The notes: generated by a model from the sequence alone, not told the origin. A stretch of DNA of 64,000 nucleotides from Pseudoalteromonas xiamenensis (GCF_030994125.1 NZ_CP099917.1:2074501-2138500); one strand, 5' to 3'. Shown: positions 34,586 to 45,100, counted from the first letter of the stretch. Made by a program: numbers and translations.

Positions 34586-34837
34586 TTACGGTTTTCCTTT
34601 GAATAACGACATGAGAGGGATAACCATGCAGGCAAGCATGGTGAACAACACCAGCAAAACGAGGCTAGCACTGAAGGTAAACTGCTGAAACAGCAATACT
34701 AACGCAGCAATTAAACAGCAAACGGCAGCAATGCGTGCCATCACTTTGGGCATCGATTTTTTGGCAAAACGCTGATGTTTATTACTCAAATAAATCAATA
34801 TGCTCGCCACGGCGATTAAGATTACACAGGTTAACAT
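34586..34837 (-). CDS. DUF3325 family membrane protein
   Basis: 83 residues, three helices (MLTCVILIAVASILIYLS, IAAVCCLIAALVLLF, LVLLVLFTMLACMVI). DUF3325 occurs with DUF3649 and PepSY in siderophore loci. ATG 34837 gives the family length; an upstream TTG (34873) would add 12 residues and is less likely. First gene of the leftward operon, starting about 40 bases from the Fur box. Confidence 0.78.
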   Translation of the reverse strand: MLTCVILIAVASILIYLSNKHQRFAKKSMPKVMARIAAVCCLIAALVLLFQQFTFSASLVLLVLFTMLACMVIPLMSLFKGKP

Positions 34838-34874
34838 ATCCTTACTTTCTCGATAATAGTCCAACTCAAACAAT

Positions 34875-34893
34875 GATAATGCAAATGAGAATC
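34875..34893. promoter_or_regulatory. Fur box between the TonB receptor and the DUF3325 operon
   Basis: GATAATGCAAATGAGAATC agrees with the 19-bp Fur consensus GATAATGATAATCATTATC at 14 positions. Sited in the divergent promoter region, it can repress both units. Confidence 0.75.
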
Positions 34894-34973
34894 ACAATCA
34901 ATTGCGAATATTGCAACATTATGGTACGTTGCTGCCGCTTTATTTGCATTAACAAACTAGGAGTTTGGTCAAA

Positions 34974-37037
34974 ATGGGTATATCAGGAAATAACAAACGT
35001 ATCTTGCCGTTGTGTATTGCCGCAGCACTAACTGGGTCGAATTTCTATGCACACGCTGACGACGTCAACTTGCGCCAGTCCATGGAAAAAATCGTTGTCG
35101 TCGGTGAAAAAACCGAACGTACTCTCAAAGACACCGCCTCGTCGGTTGCGGTACTCGATGCATCGATTATCGACAGAGGACAACTGCTGTCGATGTCAGA
35201 CGCTCTGTCTGAGGTCGCAAATATTGTGGTACTCACCGGCGCCGTTCCCGACATTCGAGGTGTATCAGGTAATGGATCCGCCACTGGCTTTAACTCGTTC
35301 AGCGGTGGTGCAAAGGCCCGTGTTACAACGCTAGTTGATGGCGTTAGCCAACCATTTGTTGCTGATCTGACGGGAGATACCGGCCTTTGGGACATCGAAC
35401 AGGTTGAAGTGTATCGTGGCCCACAATCCACCAGCAATGGTCGAAACAGCATTGCCGGAGCAGTATACGTAAAAACGAAAGACCCAAGTTTTGATTGGGA
35501 AGGCGCACTGAGAGTTGGTTATCAAAACCAAGCAAGTCTTCTTGATACGGCTGCAGTGATTTCAGGCCCACTTATCGCTGATGAGCTGGCTTTTCGTCTC
35601 TCAAGTCAGCTTCTCGATGGGGATACGTACTCCAATCCTCCGGTGTTTGAAAGCAACCCAACCAACCGCAATTTAAACCAACTTCGCACTACCAATACAC
35701 AATTGAAGTTACTTTATCAGCCAAAAGATCTTTCCGGTTTTTCTTCACAGCTCAGTTATCAACACTATGAAGAAAAAGGCAATACTGGCCGAAAATACTT
35801 TGCAGGTAGCGACCCGTTTGCCTATGAACCCTTGTTTCAACGGATCATGGACACCAAATCCGAAACGACGTCATTAAAAGTAGACTACCAAATTAACACC
35901 TCTCTCTCTTTAGATATTCTGGTGTCCTACATGGATTACCAATGGGGTTTTGAAGCCTATGAAATGGTCGCCGCACGTGAATCAGACGTCACCATGTTTG
36001 AGGATGATCTATCCATTGATACTAAGCTTAACTTCGGTCTTTCCAGCGATTTCTACAAAGGCTTTGTCGGTGTCGTCCACTATCAACGTGACCAATCATT
36101 CAATAGCCGAGGTGCGACGATTTATGATGGTGACGATACCAGTAAATCGAATGCAATCTATGGTGAAACTAGTATTAATGTTGGTAATGTTTGGACAGTG
36201 ATTGGCGGCGTTCGTGTGGAGCGCGAACAACAGCAGCGCGATTTTATCATGCAGCAGCAAAACGGACCGCTCAATGCCACCCTCGATAACAGTAAAACCT
36301 TCGTTTTGCCAAAACTGGTGATCCAATATGATTTGAGTGACGCCACGAAAGTTTCACTGAGCGCGCGTCGTGGCTACAATGCGGGTGGTGGTGCAGTAAG
36401 TTTCGTCACGAACGAATATTATTACTACGATGCAGAATCGGTAAACACCTATGAGCTGAGTGCTCGCAGTGTGTTCAACAACGGAGACATCAACCTAAGC
36501 GCCAACCTGTTTTATAATAATTTCAATGACTACCAAGCCATGAGCAGCGCGCGCGTGATTAGTAACATCAAAAATGCCCATAGCGTTGGATTAGAATTGG
36601 ATGCGCATGCGATGCTCGGTCGTAATTGGCAAGTTCACGGTGGGGTTGGGTTCATTCAATCCGAAATTGATGCGGCAGACGTCGGATTTGAAAGTACCGT
36701 AGGGAATGAACTCAATTCAGCCCCCGCGTTGACAGCCAACATCGGTGTCACACATTGGTTTAGCGACGCATTTTCGGTGAACATAAACACCCAATACGTT
36801 GGTGAATTTTTCGCCGACTTGCAAAATACGGAAGAACGTATTGCAGGTGACTATGTGCTTACTCGCGCCGCAATCACATACGAGCATGAACATTGGCAGC
36901 TGAACGCCTACCTGAACAACCTTTTTGATGAACACGGATATACCACTCGTGAACCCGCTAGCGCTCGCTATCCCGATGGATATGCTGCCGTTGTAAAACC
37001 AAGAACCTTCGGTATTTCGGCAACCTACCGCTATTAA
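34974..37037 (+). CDS. TonB-dependent siderophore receptor
   Basis: Outer-membrane receptor of 687 residues. Signal peptide ends near AHADD; the TonB box is MEKIVVVGE around residue 35. The plug domain (about 45-160) has TASSVAVLDASIIDRG and VEVYRGPQSTSNGRNSIAGAVYVKTKDP; the remainder forms the 22-strand barrel and ends in RTFGISATYRY with a terminal aromatic. It imports a ferric siderophore, identity unknown. The Fur box and the divergent PepSY operon give the receptor and the likely reductase a common iron switch. ATG 34974 has AGGAG ten bases upstream. Confidence 0.93.
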   Translation: MGISGNNKRILPLCIAAALTGSNFYAHADDVNLRQSMEKIVVVGEKTERTLKDTASSVAVLDASIIDRGQLLSMSDALSEVANIVVLTGAVPDIRGVSGNGSATGFNSFSGGAKARVTTLVDGVSQPFVADLTGDTGLWDIEQVEVYRGPQSTSNGRNSIAGAVYVKTKDPSFDWEGALRVGYQNQASLLDTAAVISGPLIADELAFRLSSQLLDGDTYSNPPVFESNPTNRNLNQLRTTNTQLKLLYQPKDLSGFSSQLSYQHYEEKGNTGRKYFAGSDPFAYEPLFQRIMDTKSETTSLKVDYQINTSLSLDILVSYMDYQWGFEAYEMVAARESDVTMFEDDLSIDTKLNFGLSSDFYKGFVGVVHYQRDQSFNSRGATIYDGDDTSKSNAIYGETSINVGNVWTVIGGVRVEREQQQRDFIMQQQNGPLNATLDNSKTFVLPKLVIQYDLSDATKVSLSARRGYNAGGGAVSFVTNEYYYYDAESVNTYELSARSVFNNGDINLSANLFYNNFNDYQAMSSARVISNIKNAHSVGLELDAHAMLGRNWQVHGGVGFIQSEIDAADVGFESTVGNELNSAPALTANIGVTHWFSDAFSVNINTQYVGEFFADLQNTEERIAGDYVLTRAAITYEHEHWQLNAYLNNLFDEHGYTTREPASARYPDGYAAVVKPRTFGISATYRY

Positions 37038-37045
37038 TACCGCAA

Positions 37046-37076
37046 TGCCTACTCTGTCGAACGGAACGAGTAGGCA
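37046..37076 (+). terminator. Hairpin after the receptor gene
   Basis: TGCCTACTC / GAGTAGGCA, a perfect 9-bp stem with a 13-base loop, nine bases after the stop. The T-rich stretch is interrupted (ATCTTC), so it is a moderate terminator. Confidence 0.6.
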
Positions 37077-37152
37077 ATCTTCATAACCGTTTCATTCTTT
37101 TGTTGCATCGATAGGGTATAATCCGCGCAAATTTTCCAAATGGCGATTTACC

Positions 37153-37689
37153 ATGGCATTAAAAGCCACTATTTTAAAAGCACAGCTGTCTTTAAGTGAT
37201 ATGGACAGACATGTCTATCAAGACTGCACACTGACCATCGCACAACACCCGTCTGAAACAGAACAACGTGTCATGATCCGTATTCTAGCGTATGCATTAC
37301 AGTTACAAGAGCGGCTCGAATTTACAAAAGGGTTATGTGAAGACGACGAGCCCGAAATTTGGGTAAAAAATTACAGTGACGAGATTGAGCTTTGGGTGGA
37401 CTTGGGTTTACCTGATGAAAAACGAGTCAAGAAAGCGTGTAATCGAGCAAAACAGGTGGTGCTATATACCTATGGTGAAAACACCCAAGGTATTTGGTGG
37501 CAAAAAAACCAATCAAAACTAATGCAATTCGCAAACCTGTCAATCTATAGCTTACCGTTTGAAGCCACGTCGCAACTTGCAACAATGGCAGCACGTTCGA
37601 TGGCGTTGACAGTGACCATTCAAGATGGCGAAATATGGGTTAGTAACGATAATCAAAGCGTACAGCTGTTACCGACTCAATTAAAATAA
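37153..37689 (+). CDS. YaeQ family protein
   Basis: 178 residues, complete YaeQ protein (MALKATILKAQLSLSDMDRHVYQDCTLTIAQHPSETEQRVMIRILAYAL at the start, FAKGL-like FTKGLCEDDEPEIW and WVDLGLPDEKRVKKAC). YaeQ has a PD-(D/E)XK nuclease-like fold; the biological role is not settled. It is followed eight bases later by a hydrolase gene, so the two are probably co-transcribed. Confidence 0.93.
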   Translation: MALKATILKAQLSLSDMDRHVYQDCTLTIAQHPSETEQRVMIRILAYALQLQERLEFTKGLCEDDEPEIWVKNYSDEIELWVDLGLPDEKRVKKACNRAKQVVLYTYGENTQGIWWQKNQSKLMQFANLSIYSLPFEATSQLATMAARSMALTVTIQDGEIWVSNDNQSVQLLPTQLK

Positions 37690-37697
37690 GGACTTCC

Positions 37698-38327
37698 ATG
37701 CCAATCAAGCGTGTTGTCGTGCTCCATGGCCTTTATATGTCTGGTTTTGTCATGAAACCACTGTGCTTGAAACTAAATAAAGCAGGCTATGACATTCTTA
37801 ATCTGAGTTACAATACGTTACATCCTGACCGCGAAAAGATATTTGCGCGTATTGATGACTACATTGGCGACACCTCTACCGCATTGGTCTGTCATTCCAT
37901 GGGGGGACTCGTTGCGCGCGCGTATTTGCAACACGGTTCTTTCGCCTCATCCCATGTAAAAAAAGTCATCACCCTTGGCACACCTCATAAAGGCAGTGCC
38001 ATTGCCAAGCATATGCATGACAAAGGGTTGGATATGCTCCTGAAAAATAGCCTCGAGTTTTTACTTAGTGAAAACCACGACTGGCCATTCAACGCCAAAC
38101 TTTACAGTATTGCGGGTGATATTCCCTTTGGGCTTATGCCACTATTGCAGCGTGGAAGTCGTTCCGACGGCACTGTACTGGTTGATGAAACCAAGCTGGT
38201 CGGTATGGCAGAACACAAGGTATTTCACTTGAGCCACACGAGTCTTCTCTATTCTCGGCAGGTGATGGACTACGTCCAACAGATCCTCGAAAGCGATGAC
38301 AAAAAAGGAAGTGAAAGGCGCGCGTGA
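37698..38327 (+). CDS. Lipase-like alpha/beta hydrolase
   Basis: 209 residues, cytoplasmic (no signal). VVVLHGLYMSGFVMKPLCLKL gives the oxyanion region; the nucleophile is in CHSMGGLVARAYL (S near 60); TLGTPHKGSAIAKHM follows, as in PGAP1-like and bacterial triacylglycerol lipases. AAGGA precedes the ATG. The coding end overlaps the left arm of a hairpin that serves the convergent small gene. Confidence 0.88.
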   Translation: MPIKRVVVLHGLYMSGFVMKPLCLKLNKAGYDILNLSYNTLHPDREKIFARIDDYIGDTSTALVCHSMGGLVARAYLQHGSFASSHVKKVITLGTPHKGSAIAKHMHDKGLDMLLKNSLEFLLSENHDWPFNAKLYSIAGDIPFGLMPLLQRGSRSDGTVLVDETKLVGMAEHKVFHLSHTSLLYSRQVMDYVQQILESDDKKGSERRA

Positions 38328-38352
38328 TGCCTGGGGAATTGCCTTTCACTTC
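38301..38352 (-). terminator. Terminator of the small membrane-protein gene, overlapping the lipase gene
   Basis: GAAGTGAAAGGC (38308-38319) and GCCTTTCACTTC (38341-38352) form a perfect 12-bp stem with a 21-base loop. On the minus strand it is followed by CTTTTTTG. Its downstream part lies inside the last codons of the convergent lipase gene. Confidence 0.7.
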
Positions 38353-38376
38353 ATTTGAGCTCGAAGGATTAACACG

Positions 38377-38589
38377 TTAGTGATCGCCTTTCTCCGCCAC
38401 TTTATAGGCAATAAAAGCTATTAAACCTGTGATAAGTGGTATTGGCGCAGCAATGTAACCAAACGCATCTGAATTCGCGAAACTCGCACCAGCTAAATGC
38501 CCGACTAGCCCAACGACAAACGCAAGAAGCGCAATCACTACCACAGTTAATTCAGCTTTATGTTGGCTGGATGTTTTTGCCTGCATCAT
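38377..38589 (-). CDS. Small membrane protein, unknown
   Basis: 70 residues with two hydrophobic helices (ELTVVVIALLAFVVGLVGHLAGASF and GYIAAPIPLITGLIAFIAYKV) and a charged C-terminus KVAEKGDH. ATG 38589 has AGGAG seven bases upstream; the longer in-frame start at 38643 lacks this. An FNR-like site lies 80 bases upstream. No family recognised. Confidence 0.65.
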   Translation of the reverse strand: MMQAKTSSQHKAELTVVVIALLAFVVGLVGHLAGASFANSDAFGYIAAPIPLITGLIAFIAYKVAEKGDH

Positions 38590-39028
38590 AATTATTCTCC
38601 TGAATGCTAAAAAATATATTTCTACAACAAGGTATGAATTCATTATGCGCTTCTAGCGAGGCTAAAAATTGACCTAAATCAAGTAAAAAAGTCCCAAAAT
38701 TCAATGACGATAAGAGACTTGTTACAGATCAAACAAACACCTCCTCACCCATTTTTTGCAACCAGTTTGGCAGGAAATATGCGTCCTGACATTCAACCGA
38801 ATAAAACACCTTCCCATCGTGAATTTGTGCTTTTTTTAAACACTACGGTTGAAAAATATTGAAAAGACCCAAGACTTTATAAGAGCTCGCCAGCCTAGAG
38901 AAAGGCATGACTGGTTGGGCATTCTTTCTTTTGATTTATTTTTCAGATTAAAGCGATTGTTTTAATCCAATATACAAATCAATTGATTCGACCCATACTG
39001 TACCCATCAACGCATTAAGGAGTTACTT
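38590..39028. other. Intergenic region between the small membrane gene and dps
   Basis: 439 bases, AT-rich, no convincing gene on either strand. It holds the FNR-like site and presumably two divergent promoters. I see no clear OxyR, Fur or RNA signal on the dps side. Confidence 0.6.
38669..38682. promoter_or_regulatory. Candidate FNR site
   Basis: TTGACCTAAATCAA matches TTGAT-N4-ATCAA with one mismatch (C at position 5). Distance to the leftward start codon (about 80 bases) suits an activated promoter; no -10 has been assigned. Confidence 0.4.
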
Positions 39029-39502
39029 ATGACAAACACGAATTCTATTGGCTTGGATGCACAAAAAAGCGCACAGTTGGTTGCATCATTAAACAAACTA
39101 CTTAGCTGCTATCAAATTCAATATATGAACGCCCGTGGTTTTCATTGGAACATTAAGGGCCGTAATTTCTTTGAACTACACGTTAAATTTGAAGAAATTT
39201 ATAATCTACTGCTGCTTAAAGTAGACGAAATTGCAGAACGTATTTTGACGATTGAAGGTCACCCTTTACACGCGTTTTCTGATTACTTGGAAAACAGTAC
39301 CATCGCTGAAGCAAAAAACATTAGTGATGGGCAAGCCGCCGTTGAAAATCTGCTCGCAGGTTATTCCACATTGTTGACTATGCAAAGAGACATTCTGGAG
39401 CAAGCCGGTGAAGCAGGAGACGAGGGCACAGCCTCGTTAATGAGCGATTACATCAAAGAACAAGAGAAACTGGTTTGGATGCTGCGCGCTTATCTAAATT
39501 AA
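39029..39502 (+). CDS. dps: Dps family ferritin-like DNA-protection protein
   Basis: 157 residues; dodecameric mini-ferritin that oxidises Fe(II) with hydrogen peroxide and stores it. Ferroxidase residues are visible: H39 in GFHWNIKG, H51 in LHVKFEE, and D66/E70 in KVDEIAER. There is little N-terminal extension, so DNA binding is uncertain. AAGGAG lies well placed before the ATG. The gene is convergent with the oligopeptidase operon. Confidence 0.95.
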   Translation: MTNTNSIGLDAQKSAQLVASLNKLLSCYQIQYMNARGFHWNIKGRNFFELHVKFEEIYNLLLLKVDEIAERILTIEGHPLHAFSDYLENSTIAEAKNISDGQAAVENLLAGYSTLLTMQRDILEQAGEAGDEGTASLMSDYIKEQEKLVWMLRAYLN

Positions 39503-39519
39503 CCCCGTCAGCGTGCTGT

Positions 39520-39542
39520 GCAGGCAACTAATCGTTGCCTGC
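39520..39542. terminator. Hairpin between dps and the convergent operon
   Basis: GCAGGCAAC / GTTGCCTGC, a perfect 9-bp stem with loop TAATC, covering the stop codon of the convergent gene. No T-run; a weak terminator or mRNA 3' stabiliser. Confidence 0.5.
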
Positions 39543-39938
39543 CAACCACATTTCCTGTTTTTGGCACTCAGGACAACACGCTAAAAACGCTTCTAAAGAG
39601 TCATGAAAGACCACTGTCATTTGCGCACCTTTCCAAAGCCCCTCGAGTAACTGACGAGAGAGTGCGTTTGCACCGATGTAATCGATACGTTCGTATCCGC
39701 GCTGTTTTACACCCTCAAAATATTCTTGAACAACGGATTGGCTGTCTGCAGTGCTCAATTCGAAAAACTGCAAATCCGTCACAACTCGAGTTAACCTACC
39801 AGCAGGTACCGCCATAACTTGATTTGTCACGTCATACTGAAACTCAAGTACACCTTCACGATTGAATGCACCAATGGGCTGAATGAAGACAATCGAGTCG
39901 ACAATTAAAATACGCCATTCACCATGCGCTGCAAACAT
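39528..39938 (-). CDS. Conserved protein of unknown function (STAS-like shape)
   Basis: 136 residues, not recognised with certainty. The alternating short strands and helices (WRILIVDSIVFIQPIGAFNREGVLEFQYDV, RVVTDLQFFELST, FHDSLEAFLACCPECQ) resemble a STAS/SpoIIAA-like fold. CCPECQKQE at the C-terminus holds three cysteines. It starts two bases after the oligopeptidase B stop and uses GAGG within that end as its ribosome binding site, so it is expressed with it. Confidence 0.65.
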   Translation of the reverse strand: MFAAHGEWRILIVDSIVFIQPIGAFNREGVLEFQYDVTNQVMAVPAGRLTRVVTDLQFFELSTADSQSVVQEYFEGVKQRGYERIDYIGANALSRQLLEGLWKGAQMTVVFHDSLEAFLACCPECQKQEMWLAGND

Positions 39939-39940
39939 AC

Positions 39941-42019
39941 CTAAACCTCGTTACTGGCACTCGACGATAACAAATGAAGGAAAAACGCGAACTCCAGTGC
40001 TTTTTCCTCTAAGCTTTTAAAGCGGCCCGAGGCACCACCATGCCCGGCGTCCATGTCTGTCTTGAACACCAAGATATTGTCATCAGTCTTCATACTACGT
40101 AATTTTGCGACCCACTTCATGGGCTCCCAGTATTGCACCTGAGAATCGTGAAAACCTGTTGTTACTAAAATATTAGGATAGGCCATCGCTTGCAAATTAT
40201 CATACGGCGAATACGCTAAAATCGTTTCGTAGGCTTGCGGCTCATTTGGATTGCCCCACTCTTCATATTCATTCGTCGTGAGCGGAATCGACTCATCTAA
40301 CATAGTGGTCAGCACGTCTAAGAATGGCACATGTACACCCACCCCTAAATACGCGTTAGGAGCTTGATTGACAATTGCGCCCATCAATAGACCACCAGCA
40401 CTGCCACCGGTTGCAAAAATCTTATCTTTCGCGCCGTAACCTTGTTCAACCAGTCCGTGCGTTACATCCACAAAGTCATTGAAGGTATTCTGTTTGTGGG
40501 CTAATTTTCCTTGTTCATACCAAGTTCGCCCCAGCATTTCAGACCCACGTATATGCGCAATCGCGTAGACAAAACCTCGGTTTAATAAACTGAGAATGCT
40601 GCTTGAAAATGTCGGGTCAATAGTTATCCCATACGCGCCATACCCGTATTGAAGTAGTGGATTGCTGCCATCTTTGTTGAATAAGGCTTTTTTATACACC
40701 AACGACACAGGAATGTCGGTCCCATCGCGACCTTTAATGTGCAGTCGTTCAGAGGCATACTCCGACGCATCAAAACCACCTAAAACTTGGTGTTGTTTGA
40801 GTAACGTTTTTTCACCCGTGTTCAAGCACACATCGTAAACCGTTGCTGGCGTTGTCAAGCTACTGTAGCTAATCCGTACATCTGTCTGACTGGACTCTGG
40901 ATTTAAACCAAGTGACGCGTAAAAACACGCATCTTCAAATTGAATGGTGTATTGCGTGTCATGCCGACCATGAACCACAAAGCGAATTTGCCCTGCCTCG
41001 CGTTCTGTCAGCACAAAGTGTTCGTCGAATAATTCAATACCTTCCAACAACACCGACTCACGATGAGCAATACGCTCCTGCCACTGGTTTATATCACCGA
41101 TGGTCGAATCCGTAGCCGTAAGTAGACGGAAATTTTTTGCGTTGTAATTGGATAAAATAAAATAGGTTTCACCTAATCTATCAAGACCAAACTCATGACC
41201 AGCCTGACGCGGGAACAATCGCTCTACCTTCGCCTTAGGATCATGCGCATCAAGGACTAATAGATCTGCAGTCTCCGTCGCACTGAGGTAAATGAAGATT
41301 AGGCTTTCATCACGACTTTTACCTAACCCCATGAAAAATTGGCGATCTTGTTCTTCGTAGACTAGTTCATCTTCTTGTTGAGCGGTTCCCAGGCGGTGAC
41401 GATACACTTGATAGCCAAGCAGAGTTTGAATGTCTTTTTTGACGTAATAAACGGTTTTGTTGTCATGAGCCCAAACCAGTTCGCTTTCGGTTTCACGTAA
41501 TACATCCGGTAACCATTCACCCGTCGTTAAATCTTTGAAATAGATATCGTAGATTCGTCGACTATCGGTATCTTGACTGTAGGCAAGCAGGTGTTCATTC
41601 GGGCTAATTGCAAGGTCACCCAAATCAAAATAGTCATGATCTTTCGCCAGTTCATTTGCATCGAGCAATAACTGCTTGTCCTGCATTTCGCGATTTGTTG
41701 CACGTGCATAGGTCGGATATTCATTGTCACCAGAGACCTCTCCGACATACCAATATTGACCATCTTTTACCGGTACAGATGAGTCATCTTTGACTATTCG
41801 AGCTTTGAGCTCTTCGAACAACGATTTACGCAATGCATCAACTGGTGCGAGTACGGCCTCACAATAGTGATTTTCTGCTTCAAGGTGTGCAATAACCTCC
41901 TCATTTTCTCGTTCGTCATCACGCATCCAATAATAATTATCGATGCGAGTATGGTCATGGTGCGTCATCGAATGAGGAACAATTTTAGCAATGGGGGCTT
42001 GGGGTTTTGAAACAGACAA
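39941..42019 (-). CDS. ptrB: Oligopeptidase B (S9A prolyl-oligopeptidase family)
   Basis: Cytoplasmic serine peptidase of 692 residues that cuts short peptides after Arg or Lys. N-terminal beta-propeller from about 20-410 (RIDNYYWMRDDERENEEVIAHLEAEN), catalytic alpha/beta domain from 410: SFYYAIAHIRGSE-like FVYAIAHIRGSEMLGRTWYEQGK, nucleophile GGSAGGLLMG, and the late DAGHGGASGRF histidine. The start is inferred as TTG 42019, which has AAAGGA seven bases upstream and gives the family length; an upstream GTG (42094) would add 25 hydrophobic, non-family residues. Confidence 0.9.
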   Translation of the reverse strand: MSVSKPQAPIAKIVPHSMTHHDHTRIDNYYWMRDDERENEEVIAHLEAENHYCEAVLAPVDALRKSLFEELKARIVKDDSSVPVKDGQYWYVGEVSGDNEYPTYARATNREMQDKQLLLDANELAKDHDYFDLGDLAISPNEHLLAYSQDTDSRRIYDIYFKDLTTGEWLPDVLRETESELVWAHDNKTVYYVKKDIQTLLGYQVYRHRLGTAQQEDELVYEEQDRQFFMGLGKSRDESLIFIYLSATETADLLVLDAHDPKAKVERLFPRQAGHEFGLDRLGETYFILSNYNAKNFRLLTATDSTIGDINQWQERIAHRESVLLEGIELFDEHFVLTEREAGQIRFVVHGRHDTQYTIQFEDACFYASLGLNPESSQTDVRISYSSLTTPATVYDVCLNTGEKTLLKQHQVLGGFDASEYASERLHIKGRDGTDIPVSLVYKKALFNKDGSNPLLQYGYGAYGITIDPTFSSSILSLLNRGFVYAIAHIRGSEMLGRTWYEQGKLAHKQNTFNDFVDVTHGLVEQGYGAKDKIFATGGSAGGLLMGAIVNQAPNAYLGVGVHVPFLDVLTTMLDESIPLTTNEYEEWGNPNEPQAYETILAYSPYDNLQAMAYPNILVTTGFHDSQVQYWEPMKWVAKLRSMKTDDNILVFKTDMDAGHGGASGRFKSLEEKALEFAFFLHLLSSSASNEV

Positions 42020-42110
42020 GTGAATATCCTTTAGAGCAGCTGTACTGTAGGCAGTGTACCACAGCCAAAAGATTACAACAGCCGCATTTGCCACTCACAG
42101 CTCACCAATA

Positions 42111-42137
42111 AAAAAGGCCGATAAATCGGCCTTTTCA
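42111..42137. terminator. Terminator of the RND operon
   Basis: AAAAAGGCCGAT / ATCGGCCTTTT stem with an AA loop, between the RND pump stop (42165) and the oligopeptidase start; on the minus strand the T-run follows the stem. Confidence 0.85.
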
Positions 42138-42164
42138 ATATGTTACGCTAATACTTTTTCCGTG

Positions 42165-45100
42165 TTATACACCTGCTTTATCTGCTTTTGCACCACGCAA
42201 TTTCGCGACTAATGCAGATATTTTGACTTTCGCGCCTGATGACAATGCACCAAGATCCGTCAAAATAATGTACAAGCAAGGCACTAACACCAAGGTGATC
42301 ACCGTGGCAAACATAACTGCAAAGCCCAGAGATACCGCCATCGGAATAACAAACTTAGCCTGTAAGCTGGTTTCAAAGATGATTGGAATTACCCCAGCAA
42401 ACGTCGTGATTGAGGTCAGTGTAATTGCACGGAAGCGCGCACAACCCGCCTCAACGACCGCGTCTTTTAGCTTAACACCTTCACGACGCACTTGGTTAAC
42501 GTAATCCGTCATGACCAAAGAGTCATTGATCACAACACCGGCCGCCGCAATCAAGCCAAAGAACGACATCATGCTTAAATCTAGGCCAATCCATAAGTGA
42601 CCCCAAATCGCACCAACCAAGCCAAATGGAATAACCGACATAACAATTAACGGCTGAGAATAGCTCTTCAAAGGCACCGCCAGAAGCATATACACAATCA
42701 ACATACCTGCAATAAAGAATAGGATTTGTTCATCGGTTTGTGCCTGCTGCTCTTCAATTGAGCCTCCAAGTTCCGTTTTAATCGTTGGGAACTCTTCAAG
42801 TAACTTTGGTAATACATTGTCTTTAATGTTTTTGACCACCGCACTTGGTTCAACTTGTTGCTCATCGATGTTGCCGTACACGTAGACCGTACGATAGCCG
42901 TTGTCACGACGGATGTAGCTGATCCCTGGTTTTTCGATGAAATCGACCACATCACCCAACATTACCTCACGGCCTGTGGGCGTAGTGATCACCGAATACT
43001 TCAACGACGCCAACGCTTCACGTTCAAGTTCAGGGTAACGCACCATGACTTTCAACTCTTCACCGTCACGTAGCACACGTTGTGCTTCGCCACCGTAGAA
43101 ACTCATACCCACTTGGTTTGCGACCGACGCGAGATCAAGACCTAAATCATAAGCTACCGGTTTTAAAACAAATTGAATCTCTTTGCTTTCTGGGTCAATT
43201 GATGAGCTGATGTCAAACAAGCCTTTTTCCTGTTGCAACATCGCAATCAATCGACGGCCCGCGGCATTCAATGTTGGCAAATCTGAACCATACAAGCGAT
43301 AGCCGAATTCACCATCACGGTTACCACCACTGCCCACGTCATCGATGATAAGCAATGATTTCACACCCGCAATCGTCGGCATATGCTCACGCCAACGACG
43401 CGTCAATTCAAACGCATCAAACGGACGCAATTCTTCCTCAACAAGAGCGGTAAGTACTTGACCTTCCGTTCTTGATTCATTGAAGACAAAGTAGTTTTTA
43501 ACCATCTTTTGGCCAAACTCAGCTTCGATTTCCGCATCCACTTGCTTCATCATGTCTTCGATTTGCGTCATCGCCGAAATAGTTTGCTCATCTGATACGT
43601 TGTCATTCATGGTAATGCTGATCAACGGGAAATCATGTGGCACTTTGGGCATTGGAACAACACGCACTAGATTTGCCGTGATAAGGCTAACACTGACAAT
43701 CATCATTGCCACGAAAGCCGCAAGCACTGACCAGCGCCACTCCACACAGCGCTCGATAAAGCGTTTATATGGACCGTTTACAAAGCCAAAGAAGCGCTTA
43801 TTAAAACGTACACGCCAGCTACCTTCTCGCATCGGTTTAAATGTGGTGTGTGCGATGTGTGCAGGTAGAATCCATTTCGACTCAATCAAACTAAACACCA
43901 AACACAAAATAACCACGATAGAAATCGACTTAAAGATCGCGCTTTCTGGTCCACTTGACATGACCATTGGCGCAAACACCGCGATGGTTGTTAACACCCC
44001 AAACGTCGCTGGCGTCGCAACTCGTTTCGCGCCAATAATAACGTTTTTAACGTTTGCCCCTTTTCGTTCAATTTCGGTGTAGGCGCTTTCCCCAATGACA
44101 ATGGCGTCATCGACGACAATCCCCAGTACCATAATGAAACCAAACAAAGACGTAATGTTAATTGTGACACCGAAAATAGGCATCATCATGATGGCACCGA
44201 GGAAACACACCGGTAAACCAACCATAACCCAGAAAGCCAATTTAAAACGTAAGAAAATGGTTAGCATAATAGCGACGAGGATAGCACCTGCAATCATGTT
44301 GCTTTTCATCATTTCTAGACGAGCATCAAGGTAATAGGTCATGTCCACAATTGGTTCAATGTGAATACCAGGAGGCAGACTTGCGTTTTTCTCCTCAATG
44401 TATTTATGAACCGACGCCGCGACTGGCATCATGTTTTGGTCTTTTGTCGCTTTTACAGCAATGTAAACGGCGTTGGTGCCATTCAGTTTATTGTAGTATT
44501 CACCTTCTACGAACCCATCTTTGATAGTGGCTACGTCCTGTAATAATACTTTCGCACCGTTACTACCAACTTTGACGGGAATGTGGCGGAACTCTTCACC
44601 ATGGTAATATTGGTTTTCAACACGCACCGCGATAATGCCACCTTCACTGCGAATTTGGCCGGCTGAAAAGTTTGCTGAATAGCCGCGAATCGCTGACGCA
44701 ACCTGCGCAATCGTTAAATTATAGCGGCGCAGCATATCCGGTTCGATTTCAATCCCAATCTCATAGCTAGGTGTGAAACGCTCCACTATGGAAATATTAC
44801 CGCGCTGTAGCAGTTCATCTTCTATTTGTTTGGCAAGCGGTTTCAGTTCTTGAATCGGCAAAGCGGCAGTCAACGCCATTTGAATGACGTCCTGTTTGAA
44901 TTCCACTTGTTGAACACGTAATGGTTCCATCGCTGCTGGGAATGTAGCGATGCTGTTCACTTTTGCACGAATTTTATCGGTCACTTCCGTTAAATCTTCG
45001 TCTTTGTGAATTTCAAGTTGCGCAGCACCACCCCCACGAAACGAGCGATATACGCCTCGCTTAATCTCTGTAACATCTTTCAACGCTTCTTCTAGCTTGA

